A stretch of DNA of 64,000 nt from Kribbella sandramycini. Lineage in GTDB: Bacteria; Actinomycetota; Actinomycetes; Propionibacteriales; Kribbellaceae. The translations under genes and the position numbers were made by a program. The notes under the pieces are model-generated. The model ran no database searches, was not told the DNA's origin, and worked only from the letters and a program-made list of their open reading frames with translations. How positions within the stretch are numbered: the stretch's first letter is position 1; each line of letters starts with the position of its first letter. Positions 34,639 through 56,435 of this stretch are shown piece after piece. Location: positions 372,001-436,000 of the forward strand of contig NZ_JABJRC010000002.1 of assembly GCF_013131805.1 (NCBI RefSeq), written 5' to 3'.

Positions 34639-35154
34639 CTACGCGTCGGGCGCTTCGAGCACATAGCCCTGGCCCCAGGCCGTCCTGATCGCCAGGTTCA
34701 CGCCTTCCAGCCGGCGCCGCAGTCTCATGATGTGCAGGTCGAGCGAGTTCCGGGTCGGCGCCGCCGACTCGTTCAGCCGCTCGGCCAGCTCGTCACGTGA
34801 GACCACTTCACCGAAACGTTCGACGAACAGCTCCATCAGCTTGATCTGCGCCGAGGAGATGGTGACCAGCTGGTCGTCGAAATACAACGTGCCCACCGAA
34901 TCCAGCCGGGGTACGCGCGAGCCGTACACCCTGGTGAGCAGCGCCTCGACCCGAGCGTCGAAATCGGGGCGCGAAACGGGCGGGCGGACCCAGTCCTCCC
35001 GAGGGTCGCTGCAGACCGGCGGTTCGACCCCGGCCTCCACGACCAGCAGACACGGGATTCCCTCGTCCTTGCACTGCGACCGAACCTCCTCCTCGATCGG
35101 CCAGCGGACGAGTTTCACCGCGGTTCTCGAATGATTGGGCAAAGCATCCCCCAA
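34639..35154 (-). CDS. winged-helix (OmpR/PhoB-type) regulator of the peptide cluster
   Basis: A protein of up to 171 residues. The C-terminal 95 residues form an OmpR-type winged helix: a short beta strand (SVGTLYFDDQLVTIS), QIKLMELFVERFGEVVSRDEL, the recognition helix SLDLHIMRLRRRL and the wing IRTAWGQGYVLEAPDA. The N-terminal 75 residues resemble a reduced or degenerate receiver domain (CLLVVEAGVEPPV) without a clear phosphorylatable Asp. The start is uncertain: TTG at 35154 or at 35142 (GGGGGA upstream). It lies between the 3-hydroxyquinaldate operon and the NRPS operon and is divergent from the latter, so it is the likely pathway-specific regulator acting on the repeated sites in the intergenic region. 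Confidence 0.82.
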   Translation of the reverse strand: MGDALPNHSRTAVKLVRWPIEEEVRSQCKDEGIPCLLVVEAGVEPPVCSDPREDWVRPPVSRPDFDARVEALLTRVYGSRVPRLDSVGTLYFDDQLVTISSAQIKLMELFVERFGEVVSRDELAERLNESAAPTRNSLDLHIMRLRRRLEGVNLAIRTAWGQGYVLEAPDA

Positions 35155-35217
35155 AGTTCAACGATACGGATGTCTTTCCGGGCGGTCCGTACTTGACCTG
35201 AGTGGTATGTGTCCAGA

Positions 35218-35253
35218 TCAAATGTTTGACTCCGAGTTTTCAAATGCTTGAAA
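35218..35253. promoter_or_regulatory. tandem operator-like sites TCAAATG(T/C)TTGA
   Basis: TCAAATGTTTGA (35218-35229) and TCAAATGCTTGA (35240-35251) differ at one base, are each near-palindromic, and start exactly 22 bases apart, two helical turns. The second is extended to TTTCAA-ATGC-TTGAAA. Spacing on one helix face suits cooperative binding of OmpR-type dimers. They lie 64-99 bases upstream of the regulator start. Confidence 0.7.
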
Positions 35254-35518
35254 CAGGTAATCTGGAATGGGCTCGTTGCCGGTGTCACTGGCACCCCGGT
35301 GCCAGTTCGGGCGCGGTCCCCCAGACCGTTGCCAAGAGCAAATGATGCTCTGTCCCACAGGCGCTGAAGCCTGATTGAACAGCAGGTGCGTCGGTGATCC
35401 CCTTCCCCGTGGACGACGGAACGATGGTCCGAAAACGATCATGCCTTATCGTTCAAGCCCGTTGCAGGGGGTCCGCGCGTCGATGGATGTGTGGGAATGT
35501 CAAGGATTGTCAATTTGG

Positions 35519-35528
35519 TTTGATCAAA
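35519..35528. promoter_or_regulatory. third related palindrome TTTGATCAAA
   Basis: A 10-bp perfect palindrome built from the same TTTGA/TCAAA half-sites as the tandem sites 270-300 bases away, here with inverted order and no spacer. It is 138 bases before the NRPS1 start. Confidence 0.45.
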
Positions 35529-35665
35529 TCCCCGGAAATGAGCGTGATCCGGCCTCGGTGGCGATTCTGGCGCAGGTCTTTCAGGCCGGTTGACCGGGCT
35601 CCGGGCGGTTACGAGACTCGGGGAGGCCATCCAGCACGCCGGCAAGCCGAGGAGGAGACACGTCC

Positions 35666-46405
<10,740 letters not shown>

Positions 46406-46412
46406 TGACCTG

Positions 46413-49400
46413 ATGATCCCCCTGTCCTACGCGCAGCAGCGGCTGTGGTTCATCGACCGCCTCGAAGGCCCGTCGGCGACCTACAACCTGCCGGCCGCCC
46501 TGCGGATCAAGGGCCCGCTGGACATCGACGCGATGGTGGCCGCGGTGCACGACGTGATCGGTCGCCACGAGAGTCTGCGGACGCTGATCGTGGAAGATGC
46601 CGAGGGCAACGCCGGGCAGCGCATCCTGCCGATGGCCGACGTGCGGCTCGACGTCCCGGTGATCGATGTCGAACCGGGCGGCGTGGCCGGGATGCTGGCC
46701 TCCGTCGCGGGCTACCGCTTCGACCTGTCGGCCGACCTGCCGCTGCACGCATGTGTGTTCCGCTGCGGGGTGGACGACTACGTGCTGGCACTGGTGATTC
46801 AGCACGTCGCCGGTGACGGCGGCTCGATGGCGCCACTGGCCCGTGACCTCTCGGCGGCGTACCGGGCGCGCGTGACCGGTGCGGCTCCGGAGTGGGCGGA
46901 GCTGCCGGTGCAGTACGCGGACTACGCCCTGTGGCAGCGTGAGCTGCTGGGCGAGGAGACCGATCCGGCAAGCCTGCAGTCGATTCAGGCCGCCTACTGG
47001 CACGACGAGCTGGCCGGCGTCCCGCAGCCGTTGCCGTTGCCGACCGATCGCGCACGTCCCGAGGTCGCCAGCTACCGCGGCGGGACGATCCCGTTCGAGC
47101 TGCCGGCCGAAGTGCTGAGCGGCGTCGAAGCGCTGGCCAAGGCCCGCGGGGTCACGGTGTCGATGGTGTTCCAAGCCGCGCTCGCCGTCCTGCTGCATCG
47201 CCTGGGCGGCGGCGACGATCTGACGATCGGATCGCCGATCGCCGGGCGCACGGACGAAGGACTGAACGATCTCGTCGGCTTCTTCGTGAACACGTGGGTG
47301 CTGCGGGTCAGACCGGCTCCGCAGCGCGCCTTCGCCGACGTGCTTGACGAGGTGCGGGAGAAGGCGCTGGCGGCGTACGACAACCAGGACGTGCCGTTCG
47401 AGCGGCTCGTCGAGCTGCTGCGGCCGGAGCGGTCGACCGCGCATCATCCGTTGTTCCAGGTGATGTTCGCGTGGCAGAACAACGTCCGGCCGGAGCTGGA
47501 CCTGCCCGGGCTCGACGTGACCGTCGAGCCGGTGTCGACGAACACGGCGAAGTTCGACCTGTTCTTCAACCTGGCGCCGGACGAGACCGGCCGGGCGGTC
47601 GCGGGTGCGATCGAGTACGCGACCGAGCTGTTCGACGCGACGACGGTCGAGGAGATCGCGGCGCGTTTCGCTCGCGTCGTCGAGCAGGTTGTCGCCGATC
47701 CCGGTCGCGCCATCGGATCGGTCGAGGTGCTGAGCCCCGGCGAGCGGGACGAGCTGGTCACCGGCTACAACGCCACTGAGCTGACGGTCGACCCGGTCCT
47801 GGTGCCGCAGCGATTCGAGCGGCAGGCACAGGCGACGCCGGATGCTGCCGCGCTGTTCTGTGGCGACGAATCGCTGACGTACGGCGAGCTGAACCGCCGG
47901 GCGAACCGCTTGGCGCATTGGCTGGTCGAGCACGGTGTGGGCCCGGAGGCGCGGGTGGCCGTCGTCCTGCCGCGCTCGATCGACCTGGTGGTCGCGCTGC
48001 TCGCGGTGCTCAAGTCGGGCGGTTCGTACGTTCCGGTCGATCCCGACTACCCGGCCGCGCGGATCGAGCATGTGGTGACGGACTCCGAACCGGTGCTCGT
48101 CCTCGACGGACAGCTGCCGTCCGACCTCGCCGACTACCCGGATGACGACCTCAGCACCCAGGTGGCTGCAGACAGCGCGGCGTACACGATCTACACCTCC
48201 GGCTCGACCGGAACGCCTAAGGGCGTGGTGATCGAGCACGCGGCGTTGATCAACTTCCTGGTCTCCATGCAGCATCGGTTCGCCTTGACGCCGGCGGACC
48301 GGTTGCTGGCGGTGACGACGATCGCGTTCGATATCGCGGGGCTGGAGCTGTTCCTGCCGCTGCTGAACGGCGCGAGCGTCGTCCTCGCCGAAAAGGAGCA
48401 GGTGTCCGAGCCGGCGGTCGTGCTCGAGCTGATCGACCAGTGTGGCGTGACGATCATGCAGGCCACACCCGCGTTGTGGCAGATGCTCGTTTCGCACGAC
48501 GCCGAACGGCTTGCCGGGCTGCGCGTGCTGAGCGGCGGTGAGGCGCTGCCCGCTGCACTGGCGGACACGCTGGCCCAGCACGCCGCTGAGGTGACGAACC
48601 TGTACGGGCCGACCGAGACGACGATCTGGTCGAGTGTGGCGGAGGTGTTGCCGGGTGTGGCGCCGACGATCGGTCGGCCGATTGGGAACACTCAGGTGTA
48701 CGTGCTGGACGAGTCGCTGCAGCCGGTGCCGGCCGGGGTTGCTGGTGACCTGTGGATCGCTGGCGACGGCGTCGCGCGTGGCTACCGCCGGCGTGCCGAT
48801 CTGACCGCGGAGCGGTTCGTCCCGAACCCGTTCGGGGTGCCGGGGGCCCGGATGTACCGGACCGGTGACAAGGCCCGCTGGAACAGCGGCGGCGAACTGG
48901 AGTTCGCGGGCCGGGCTGACCACCAGATCAAGATCCGCGGGTTCCGGGTGGAGCCGGCCGAGATCGAACACGCGCTGATCGGGCACTCCGGCGTCCGGCA
49001 GGCGATCGTGGTCGCTCGGGAGGACCAGCCCGGTGACGTCCGGCTCGTTGCCTATGTGACGCCGGAGCAGCGCGACAGCGGCGATGCAGACGCGGCCGAC
49101 GAGCAGGTCGAGGAGTGGCAGGTTGTCTACGACCAGGCGTACGTCGACTCGGCCGACGCCGCATGGGGTGAGGACTTCGACCTGTGGAAGTCGGCGTACA
49201 CCGGTGACGCGATCCCGCTCGAAGAGATGCGCGCCTGGCGGGACGCCGCCGTCGAGCAGGTGCTCGCGCTGCAGCCGCGCCGCGTCCTTGAGCTGGGTGT
49301 CGGTTCGGGTCTGCTGCTGGCGCCGATCGCGGGTCAGGTCGACGAGTACTGGGGAACCGACTTCTCGCCGGCAGTGATCGAACGGCTGCGGCACCAGGTC

Positions 49401-52400
49401 GCCGAGGCCGGTCTGGCCGGGCGGGTCGAGCTGCAGGTGCAGGGCGCGGACGACGCCGAAGGGCTGCCCGCAGGCGCGTTCGACGTGATTGTGCTGAACT
49501 CGGTCGCCCAGTACTTCCCGAACGAGCGCTACCTGCAGTCGGCACTCGCCTCGGCTTGGACGTTGCTCGCGGACGGCGGTCACGTCGTTCTCGGCGACAT
49601 CCGGCGGCGAGCCTCCCTGCCGCTGCTGCAGACCGGTGTGCACCGGATTCAGCACCCGGGTGCCGCAACCGGGCTGGCACGCGCAGCTGTCGAGCAGGCC
49701 GTGCTGCTGGAGAAGGAGCTGGTGATCGATCCGGAGTGGTTCGTCCGCTGGGCCGAGACAGCCGGTGCGGGCGTCGACATCCGGCTGAAGGACGGCGTCG
49801 CCCACAACGAGCTCACGCGGCACCGGTACGAGGTGATCCTGCACAAGCAGCCCGCGGACGCTCTGCAGGATGCCTCCGGCTGGCCGGCTGTCGAGTGGCC
49901 AGGAGACCTGGACCTCCTTGGTCAGCGGGTCGGTGCGCAGCCCGTGCGGATCATCGGTATTCCGAACGCCCGGCTGACCGAGGAGGCCGCAGCGGCCCGC
50001 GTGCTCGGTCTCGACGACGGCACCGACGCCACCACGCGCGCTGTCGACCCGGAGGAGCTCAAAGCCTGGGCCGCCGGGCGGGGCTTGGCGATCGTCCTCA
50101 CCTGGTCGCCGGACGCCGTCGACCGGATGGAGGCGCTGATCGCTCCGCCGGGTCAGCTGGCACTGACTGGTACCTACAGCCCAGCGGGCCGACAGCGCTG
50201 GGTCATCAACGACCCGGTCGCGGCTCGGGGGATCGGTACTTTGCTGACCGCGTTGCGCAGCGACCTGCAGGAGCGGTTGCCGGAGTACCTCGTGCCCTCG
50301 GCGATCGTGGCGATCGGCTCCATCCCGCTGACGCCGAACGGCAAGGTTGACCGCAAGGCCCTGCCTGCGCCGGACTACGTGGCCTCCGCGGGCGGCCGGG
50401 CACCGGCGACACCTGAGGAGACGGCGCTGTGCGCCCTGTTCGCCGAGGTGCTCGGCCTGGCGCGGGTGGGCGCCGACGACGACTTCTTCGCGATCGGCGG
50501 GCACTCGCTGCTGGCGACGCGGCTGGTCAGTCGGGTGCGGTCGGTGCACGGTGTGGAGATTCCGATCCGGGCTGTCTTCCAAGCACCGACGGCTGCCCAG
50601 CTGGCGCCGTATCTGGTGGCAGAGACGGAGAGCCGGCCGCGACTCGACCGGCGGCCGCGGCCGGACCGCGTCCCGGTGTCGTTCGCGCAGCAGCGGCTGT
50701 GGTTCATCCACCGGTTCGAAGGCCCGTCGGCGACGTACATCATGCCGCTGGCGCTCCGCATGAGCGGTGCGGTCGACACAGCCGCGCTGCAAGCCGCCTT
50801 GCAGGACGTCGTCACCCGGCACGAGTCGCTGCGGACCGTCTTCGGTGAGGCCGAGGGAGAGCCGTACCAGGAGGTCCGGTCGGCTGCGGATGCCGTCGTA
50901 CCGTGGGAGGAACGTGACGTCGTCGAGGGCGACCTCGCCGATGCGCTCCGGACGGCGGCCTCGGTGCCACTCGATCTGTCCACCGATCTGCCGCTGCGGG
51001 CCTGGTTCTTCCGAGTCGCGCCAGACGAGTCGGTATTCATGATGGCGGTGCATCACATCGCGGCCGATGGCTGGTCGCTCCAGCCGCTCGCAAAGGACCT
51101 AGTAGCCGCGTACGCCGCGCGCAGCGCCGGTCAGGCACCCGAGTGGAGCCCGTTGCCGGTTCAGTACGCCGACTACACGCTCTGGCAGCGCGAACTGCTC
51201 GGAGATCGCAACGACGCGGACAGTCTGTACCGCAAGCAGCTGGACTACTGGACCGATCAGCTCGCCGAGCTGCCGGTCGCCGTCGGGCTGCCGACCGACC
51301 GGCCGCGTCCGGCGATCGCCTCACACCAGGGCGACCTGCACTGGTTCAGCTTCGACCCCGAGCTGACAGCTGGGATCAGGAAGCTAGCGCGGGACGCCGG
51401 TGCGACCGTGTCGATGGTCCTGCAAGCCAGTCTGGCCGCGCTGCTGTCGCGGCTGGGCGCAGGGACCGACATCCCGATCGGCTCACCGATCGCGGGCCGG
51501 ACCGATGAGGCGCTCGACGACCTGGTCGGCTTCTTCGTGAACACCTGGGTGCTGCGCACCGACACGTCCGGCGACCCCAGCTTCACCGAGCTGGTCGGCC
51601 GGGTTCGGGAGGCGAGTCTGGCGGCGTACGACCGGCAGGACGTGCCGTTCGAACACCTGGTGGAGGTGCTGAACCCGGTCCGCTCGACCGCACACCACCC
51701 GCTGTTCCAGGTGTCGCTGGCGCTGCAGAACAACGAGCAGCCGGCGTTCGCGCTCCCCGGCCTGTCGGTCGCGCACGAGCCGGTCCTGCTGGGCACCTCG
51801 CGTTTCGACCTGTTCCTAAGCCTGACCGAACGGAACGAGGACGACGGGACCGGCCGGCTCACCGGTGTCGCCGAGTACGCGACTGACCTGTTCGAGCCCG
51901 CGACGATCCAGCTGCTGATGGAGCGTTGGCAACACCTGCTGGGGCAGTTGCTCGCTGAGCCGACGGCCCCGCTTGCCGCCGCCGACGTACTCGGTCAGCA
52001 CGAGCGAGCTCTGCTGAGCCAATGGTCGGAGCAGCAGCACTCCGTCGACGGCTCCATTCCCGGTGCCTTCGCCGAGCGGGTGCGCGCGCACCCGGAAGCG
52101 ACAGCGCTGGTCGGCGGAGACGAATCCTGGTCGTACGCCGAGCTCGACCGCTGGTCGAACCGGATCGCCCACCACCTCCGCGACCGCGGCGCCGGACCGG
52201 AGCAGCGCGTCGCGCTGGTGCTGGAACGCTCACCGTTGCTGGTGGCAACCATCCTGGGTGTGCTGAAAACCGGCGCGGCATTCGTCCCGGTGAACCCGGA
52301 CGACCCCGCCGAGCGCGTCGAGTTCATGCTGTCCGACGTCGACCCGGTCGTGACCCTGACCCAGGGGTTCAGCGTCGGAGACGAGCTGCCGGACGGCCCG

Positions 52401-55400
52401 ATCGACGTCCAGGGTCTCGGGACGAGTACGGCGTACGTGATGTACACGTCCGGATCGACCGGGCGGCCCAAGGGCGTCGAGACGACCCACCGCAACGTGC
52501 TCGACCTCGCGCTCGACGGCAGTTTCGCCGGACCGGCGCACCGACGGGTGCTCGTGCACTCGCCGCACACTTTTGACGCGTCGACGTACGAGATGTGGGC
52601 GCCGCTGCTCACCGGCGGTACGGCGGTCGTCGCACCGGCCGGGCGGCTGGGGACGGCGGAGCTGGCCGACCTGATCACCAGCCACGGCATCACTGGGTTG
52701 TGGCTGACAGCCGGGCTGTTCGCACTGGTCGCCGAGCAGCGGCCGGAGTGTTTCGCCGGAGTCTCGGAGGTGTGGGCCGGGGGAGACGTGCTCTCGCCCA
52801 CGGCCGTCCGGCGGGTACTGGAGCGCTGCTCTGGCGTCACCGTGGTCAACGGGTACGGTCCAACCGAAATCACGACGTTCGCAACCAACCACCGGGTCGG
52901 CACACCCGACGCCTGCACGGACCCGCTGCCGATCGGCAAGCCGATGCAGGGCAGCCGCCTCTTCATTCTGGACGAGCGACTCGGTCTGGTGCCGACAGGT
53001 GTGGTTGGCGAGCTGTACGTCGCGGGCGACGGCGTGGCACGCGGCTACCTGGGGCGGCCGGGGCTGACCAGTGACCGCTTCGTACCGGACCCGTTCGGTC
53101 CGTCTGGTGCTCGCATGTACCGGACCGGCGATCTGGCCCGCTGGAACTCGGCCGGCGAGGTCGAGTACGCCGGCCGGGTGGACCAGCAAGTCAAGTTGCG
53201 TGGCTTCCGCGTGGAGCCGGGTGAGGTCGAGGCGGTGCTGCGCGCTCAGCCGGGAGTAGCGCAGGCGGTCGCCGTCGCCCGGGCGGACAGCGCCGGTGAG
53301 CGCAGCCTCGTCGCGTACGTCGTGCCGGACGGCACTGCGACCGACGACGGGGACGCCGGCCAGCAGGTCGACGAGTGGCGTGAGATCTACGACGTCATGT
53401 ACGGCGAGACCGAGGTCGACTCCGACGGAGTCGGCGAGGACTTCACCGGCTGGAACTCGTCGTACGCCGACGAACCGATCCCCGTGCCGGAGATGCGGCT
53501 GTGGCAGGCCGCCATCCTGGAGCGGATCACCGAACAGGCACCGCAGCGGATGCTGGAGATCGGCGTGGGCTCCGGGCTGCTGCTCGGCCCACTGGTGCCG
53601 CAGGTGGCCGAGTACTGGGGCACCGACTTCTCCGCGCCCGTGATCGAGCGGCTCAAGCGCCAGGTCGGCGGCGACCCGAAGGTGACGTTGCGGGCCCAGC
53701 CCGCGGACGACGGCAGCGGACTGCCGACGGCGTACTTCGACACCATCGTGCTGAACTCGGTCGTCCAGTACTTCCCGGACGCCGGCTACATGACCCGGGT
53801 ACTGGATCTGGCCCTCGATCTGCTCGCGCCCGGTGGGCGGGTTCTGGTCGGCGACGTGCGGAACCTGGCGACGCTCCGGATCTTCCGGACGGCGGTGCAC
53901 CGTGCGCAGCACCCAGCGGACGCCGATGCCGTCGTCAAGGCCGCAGTGGAGCGAGCGCTGCTGGCCGAGAAGGAACTGGCGCTCGATCCGCAGTTCTTCA
54001 CGGACTGGGCGCTCGGACACGACGGCGTCGCGGTTGATGTCCGGCTGAAGCAGGGCAGTGCTCACAACGAGCTGACGCGGCATAGGTATGAGGTGGTGCT
54101 GCACAAACCGCCTGTGCAGGCGCTACAGCTCGACGAGCTACAGGCCAGGGTGTTCGGGATCGACGTACAGAGTCTGCCGGATGTGGAGCAGGCACTCGCT
54201 CGGGCCGGCGGTCGGTTGCGGGTCACGCGGATCCGCAACGGGCGCCTGGTGAGTGAGGGCGGTCTGGCCGAAGCAGGTGCTGCGCTGGACCCGTACGACG
54301 TCGAGCAGTGGGCTGCGGCGCGTGACTTGCGCTGCTACTGCACCTGGTCGCCAGAGCTGCCTGAGTGCTTCGAGGTCATCCTGCTGGCGGACCGCGGCGC
54401 AGCGTCGTACGACGGCGTCTATCGACCGGCCGGACGCCGGACCGACCTGGCCAACGCGCCGGCGGTGTCTCGGATGGCCTCGAAGCTGCCCTCGCTGTTG
54501 CGGCAGGAACTGGCCGCGCGGCTGCCGGAGTACATGGTTCCGACGAAGATCGTCGTCCTCGATCGGCTACCCCTCACACTCAATGGCAAGGTTGACCGGG
54601 CCGCACTGCCCGAGCCGGATCTGGTCGCGGGGGAGTACCGGGCCCCGAGCACACCGCTTGAAGAGAAGGTCGCAAGTCTGTTCGCCGAGGTGCTCGGCGT
54701 CGACCGGGTCGGTATCGACGACGACTTCTTCCTGCGCGGCGGGCATTCGCTGCGGGTGATCCGGCTGATCTGGCGGCTCCGTGAGGAGCTCGGCGTTGAC
54801 GTACCGATCCGGACGGTCTTCCAGTACCCGACGGTGACGGAGCTGGCGCCGCGGCTGGTCGAGTCGACGGAGTTCGAGGATCCGTTCGCAGTAGTGCTGC
54901 CGGTGCGCACCGAGGGCGAGCGGCCGCCGCTGTGGTGGCTGCACCCGGGCGGCGGTTTGTGCTGGCCCTACATGGGTTTCGCACCGCATCTGGACAAGCG
55001 GCACCCGATGTACGGCATTCAGGCACGAGGTTTCGGCGCCGATGCGTCACGGCCGGGATCGATCGAGGAGATGGTCGACGACTACCTGGCACAGGTGTTC
55101 ACCGTGCAGCCGGAAGGACCGTACTACCTGTTCGGCTGGTCCTTCGGCGGCACCATCGCCCACGCGATGGCGGCCGAGCTGCAACGGCGCGGCCACGACG
55201 TAGCGATGCTGGCCATGCTGGACTGCGTTCCGGCCAGCCATTTCGCGAAGTTCGACGCGCCGGACCAGGCAATGGTGCGTGAATTCCTGGCGAACTACAT
55301 GGGTCACCTGTCCGGGATGGAGGACTACCCGTTCCTCGTGGAGACGGCGTCCTCGATCCTCGTCGAGCACACCGTGCTGATGCAGAACTACACGTCGCCG

Positions 55401-55634
55401 GTGTTCCGCGGCGAAGCGCTGTTCTTCAACGCGATGCTCGATCCGGAGAACCACGAGCCGCGTCAGCTGGAGACCGAGTTCGACGTGCTGTGGGAACCGC
55501 ATGTGGACGGCGCCGTCCGCCGGATCGACCTGAACTGCACGCACCAGGAGATGTACTGGCCGGTCAACGCGACCTCGATCAGCCGGACCGTCAACACCAT
55601 CCTGAACGAATCAACGAATGGAGAGCAGCGATGA
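46413..55634 (+). CDS. NRPS2: C-A(Gly)-MT-PCP / C-A(Val)-MT-PCP-TE
   Basis: A 3073-residue two-module synthetase that begins directly at a C domain ([17 protein letters not shown]). Module 4: C with QHVAGDGGS (Gln for the first His, about 130), A4 (code D-I-L-Q-L-G-L-I-W-K, glycine), an N-methyltransferase inserted before the last A motif ([10 protein letters not shown] about 961; [14 protein letters not shown]), A10 [10 protein letters not shown] and PCP (IGGHSLLA about 1363): N-methylglycine, i.e. sarcosine. Module 5: C (HHIAADGWS about 1547), A5 (code D-A-Y-W-W-G-G-T-F-K, valine), a second N-methyltransferase ([10 protein letters not shown] about 2384) and PCP (RGGHSLRV about 2776): N-Me-Val. 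A type I thioesterase ends the protein ([12 protein letters not shown] about 2908), expected to dimerise and cyclise two pentapeptides through the Ser hydroxyls. It overlaps mbtH by ATGA. Confidence 0.95.
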   Translation: MIPLSYAQQRLWFIDRLEGPSATYNLPAALRIKGPLDIDAMVAAVHDVIGRHESLRTLIVEDAEGNAGQRILPMADVRLDVPVIDVEPGGVAGMLASVAGYRFDLSADLPLHACVFRCGVDDYVLALVIQHVAGDGGSMAPLARDLSAAYRARVTGAAPEWAELPVQYADYALWQRELLGEETDPASLQSIQAAYWHDELAGVPQPLPLPTDRARPEVASYRGGTIPFELPAEVLSGVEALAKARGVTVSMVFQAALAVLLHRLGGGDDLTIGSPIAGRTDEGLNDLVGFFVNTWVLRVRPAPQRAFADVLDEVREKALAAYDNQDVPFERLVELLRPERSTAHHPLFQVMFAWQNNVRPELDLPGLDVTVEPVSTNTAKFDLFFNLAPDETGRAVAGAIEYATELFDATTVEEIAARFARVVEQVVADPGRAIGSVEVLSPGERDELVTGYNATELTVDPVLVPQRFERQAQATPDAAALFCGDESLTYGELNRRANRLAHWLVEHGVGPEARVAVVLPRSIDLVVALLAVLKSGGSYVPVDPDYPAARIEHVVTDSEPVLVLDGQLPSDLADYPDDDLSTQVAADSAAYTIYTSGSTGTPKGVVIEHAALINFLVSMQHRFALTPADRLLAVTTIAFDIAGLELFLPLLNGASVVLAEKEQVSEPAVVLELIDQCGVTIMQATPALWQMLVSHDAERLAGLRVLSGGEALPAALADTLAQHAAEVTNLYGPTETTIWSSVAEVLPGVAPTIGRPIGNTQVYVLDESLQPVPAGVAGDLWIAGDGVARGYRRRADLTAERFVPNPFGVPGARMYRTGDKARWNSGGELEFAGRADHQIKIRGFRVEPAEIEHALIGHSGVRQAIVVAREDQPGDVRLVAYVTPEQRDSGDADAADEQVEEWQVVYDQAYVDSADAAWGEDFDLWKSAYTGDAIPLEEMRAWRDAAVEQVLALQPRRVLELGVGSGLLLAPIAGQVDEYWGTDFSPAVIERLRHQVAEAGLAGRVELQVQGADDAEGLPAGAFDVIVLNSVAQYFPNERYLQSALASAWTLLADGGHVVLGDIRRRASLPLLQTGVHRIQHPGAATGLARAAVEQAVLLEKELVIDPEWFVRWAETAGAGVDIRLKDGVAHNELTRHRYEVILHKQPADALQDASGWPAVEWPGDLDLLGQRVGAQPVRIIGIPNARLTEEAAAARVLGLDDGTDATTRAVDPEELKAWAAGRGLAIVLTWSPDAVDRMEALIAPPGQLALTGTYSPAGRQRWVINDPVAARGIGTLLTALRSDLQERLPEYLVPSAIVAIGSIPLTPNGKVDRKALPAPDYVASAGGRAPATPEETALCALFAEVLGLARVGADDDFFAIGGHSLLATRLVSRVRSVHGVEIPIRAVFQAPTAAQLAPYLVAETESRPRLDRRPRPDRVPVSFAQQRLWFIHRFEGPSATYIMPLALRMSGAVDTAALQAALQDVVTRHESLRTVFGEAEGEPYQEVRSAADAVVPWEERDVVEGDLADALRTAASVPLDLSTDLPLRAWFFRVAPDESVFMMAVHHIAADGWSLQPLAKDLVAAYAARSAGQAPEWSPLPVQYADYTLWQRELLGDRNDADSLYRKQLDYWTDQLAELPVAVGLPTDRPRPAIASHQGDLHWFSFDPELTAGIRKLARDAGATVSMVLQASLAALLSRLGAGTDIPIGSPIAGRTDEALDDLVGFFVNTWVLRTDTSGDPSFTELVGRVREASLAAYDRQDVPFEHLVEVLNPVRSTAHHPLFQVSLALQNNEQPAFALPGLSVAHEPVLLGTSRFDLFLSLTERNEDDGTGRLTGVAEYATDLFEPATIQLLMERWQHLLGQLLAEPTAPLAAADVLGQHERALLSQWSEQQHSVDGSIPGAFAERVRAHPEATALVGGDESWSYAELDRWSNRIAHHLRDRGAGPEQRVALVLERSPLLVATILGVLKTGAAFVPVNPDDPAERVEFMLSDVDPVVTLTQGFSVGDELPDGPIDVQGLGTSTAYVMYTSGSTGRPKGVETTHRNVLDLALDGSFAGPAHRRVLVHSPHTFDASTYEMWAPLLTGGTAVVAPAGRLGTAELADLITSHGITGLWLTAGLFALVAEQRPECFAGVSEVWAGGDVLSPTAVRRVLERCSGVTVVNGYGPTEITTFATNHRVGTPDACTDPLPIGKPMQGSRLFILDERLGLVPTGVVGELYVAGDGVARGYLGRPGLTSDRFVPDPFGPSGARMYRTGDLARWNSAGEVEYAGRVDQQVKLRGFRVEPGEVEAVLRAQPGVAQAVAVARADSAGERSLVAYVVPDGTATDDGDAGQQVDEWREIYDVMYGETEVDSDGVGEDFTGWNSSYADEPIPVPEMRLWQAAILERITEQAPQRMLEIGVGSGLLLGPLVPQVAEYWGTDFSAPVIERLKRQVGGDPKVTLRAQPADDGSGLPTAYFDTIVLNSVVQYFPDAGYMTRVLDLALDLLAPGGRVLVGDVRNLATLRIFRTAVHRAQHPADADAVVKAAVERALLAEKELALDPQFFTDWALGHDGVAVDVRLKQGSAHNELTRHRYEVVLHKPPVQALQLDELQARVFGIDVQSLPDVEQALARAGGRLRVTRIRNGRLVSEGGLAEAGAALDPYDVEQWAAARDLRCYCTWSPELPECFEVILLADRGAASYDGVYRPAGRRTDLANAPAVSRMASKLPSLLRQELAARLPEYMVPTKIVVLDRLPLTLNGKVDRAALPEPDLVAGEYRAPSTPLEEKVASLFAEVLGVDRVGIDDDFFLRGGHSLRVIRLIWRLREELGVDVPIRTVFQYPTVTELAPRLVESTEFEDPFAVVLPVRTEGERPPLWWLHPGGGLCWPYMGFAPHLDKRHPMYGIQARGFGADASRPGSIEEMVDDYLAQVFTVQPEGPYYLFGWSFGGTIAHAMAAELQRRGHDVAMLAMLDCVPASHFAKFDAPDQAMVREFLANYMGHLSGMEDYPFLVETASSILVEHTVLMQNYTSPVFRGEALFFNAMLDPENHEPRQLETEFDVLWEPHVDGAVRRIDLNCTHQEMYWPVNATSISRTVNTILNESTNGEQR
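48601..48780 (+). repeat. duplicated glycine-module DNA, copy 2 (in NRPS2)
   Basis: Partner of 45501-45680. The two copies lie 3100 bases apart in different genes; this copy belongs to the module that also contains the N-methyltransferase. Confidence 0.85.
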
Positions 55635-55852
55635 GCGTGAACCCCTTCGACGACGAGAACGGCGAGTTCCTGGTGGTGGTGAACGACGAGGAGCAGCACG
55701 CGCTCTGGCCGGCGTTCGCCCAGGTGCCGGACGGCTGGCGGACGGTTTTCGGCCCTGGCCGCAGAGCCGACGCGCTGGCCTACGTCGAGGAGAACTGGAC
55801 CGACCTGCGGCCGCGCAGTCTGCGCGAGGCGATGGCGGCCGACGCAAGCTGA
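55631..55852 (+). CDS. MbtH-like protein
   Basis: A 73-residue MbtH-family protein starting [19 protein letters not shown], with the invariant Trp residues and the sequence [19 protein letters not shown] and [12 protein letters not shown]. MbtH proteins bind adenylation domains and allow their folding and activity. It is translationally coupled to NRPS2 by a 4-base overlap, so it is the dedicated chaperone of these synthetases and perhaps of the A-PCP. Confidence 0.96.
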   Translation: MSVNPFDDENGEFLVVVNDEEQHALWPAFAQVPDGWRTVFGPGRRADALAYVEENWTDLRPRSLREAMAADAS

Positions 55853-55922
55853 CACGCTGAGTAGCCGCACGCCGTGTCAGAAGTTGGATACTGAGGGTCA
55901 GTTCCGGTAGAACGTGTGCTGC

Positions 55923-55941
55923 TCGTCCCGATACGGGACGA
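55923..55941. terminator. short hairpin in the MbtH/Imm-like gap
   Basis: TCGTCCCG pairs with CGGGACGA over ATA, 23 bases before the next start codon. A second inverted repeat, TGACACG/CGTGTCA, spans 55850-55879 from the mbtH stop codon. Either could attenuate read-through into the export genes. Confidence 0.45.
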
Positions 55942-55963
55942 CGAGAGGGAGGGGGAACGCAGA

Positions 55964-56416
55964 ATGACAATCGACATCGCTGATCATCATGCGATCGCGC
56001 TCTGGGCCGCGGTCTGCGCCGAGCACGTGCTGGAGAACTTCGAGCGCGCGGCTCCGGACGATCCGCGGCCCCGTGAGGCGATCGAGGCCGGTCGCGCGTG
56101 GGTGCGCGGCGAGCTGAAGATGGTCGACGCGCGGAAGTTCGCGTTCGCCTCGCACGCGGCCGCCCGGGACGCCCCGGACGCCGCGGCGACCGCCGCCGCG
56201 CGCGCCGCCGGGCATGCGGCCGCCACGGCGCACGTGTACACACACGCGCCGCACGCCGCGAAGTACGCGGCAGCCTCGGCGGGTAAGGCGATCGAGCTGC
56301 GGCCGACCCCCACCGACATCCCGCGGACGGCGATCGCGCGTGAGCGCGAGTGGCAGCTCGGCCAGGTCCCCGAACATCTACGGACGATGGCCTTCCCACC
56401 GCACGGCACGCCGTAG
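55964..56416 (+). CDS. Imm5-like 'putative immunity' family protein
   Basis: A 150-residue alanine- and histidine-rich helical protein; ATG after GAGGGAGGGGG. The pattern ALWAAVCAEHVLENFERAAPDDPRPREAIEAGRAW, then several AAARxA helices and GHAAATAHVYTHAPHAAKYAA, matches bacterial proteins named putative immunity protein (Imm5-like), as I remember them. Its function is not established. It lies 111 bases after mbtH and 19 bases before the exporter ATPase, so it is probably transcribed with the cluster. A self-protection or accessory role is possible. Confidence 0.65.
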   Translation: MTIDIADHHAIALWAAVCAEHVLENFERAAPDDPRPREAIEAGRAWVRGELKMVDARKFAFASHAAARDAPDAAATAAARAAGHAAATAHVYTHAPHAAKYAAASAGKAIELRPTPTDIPRTAIAREREWQLGQVPEHLRTMAFPPHGTP

Positions 56417-56435
56417 CGAACCTGGAGATGACGTA

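Larger units (their letters stand above)
35155..35665. promoter_or_regulatory. 511-bp regulator/NRPS intergenic control region
   Basis: This is the longest gene-free stretch in the window and is clearly less GC-rich than its surroundings, notably at 35210-35260 and 35500-35540. It must hold the divergent promoters of the regulator and of the roughly 23-kb NRPS operon. It carries the inverted-repeat sites listed separately. I see no convincing protein-coding frame; short open frames here lack ribosome sites and family resemblance. I could not assign a confident -35/-10 pair. Confidence 0.65.

Noticed and set aside
35193..35216. TTGACC as a -35 box for the NRPS operon
   Set aside because: No acceptable -10 hexamer lies 16-19 bases downstream, and it is over 450 bases from the NRPS start.
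35230..35660. small protein genes in the regulator/NRPS gap
   Set aside because: Short open frames exist but have no ribosome sites, no family resemblance and atypical composition; the region is better explained as a control region.
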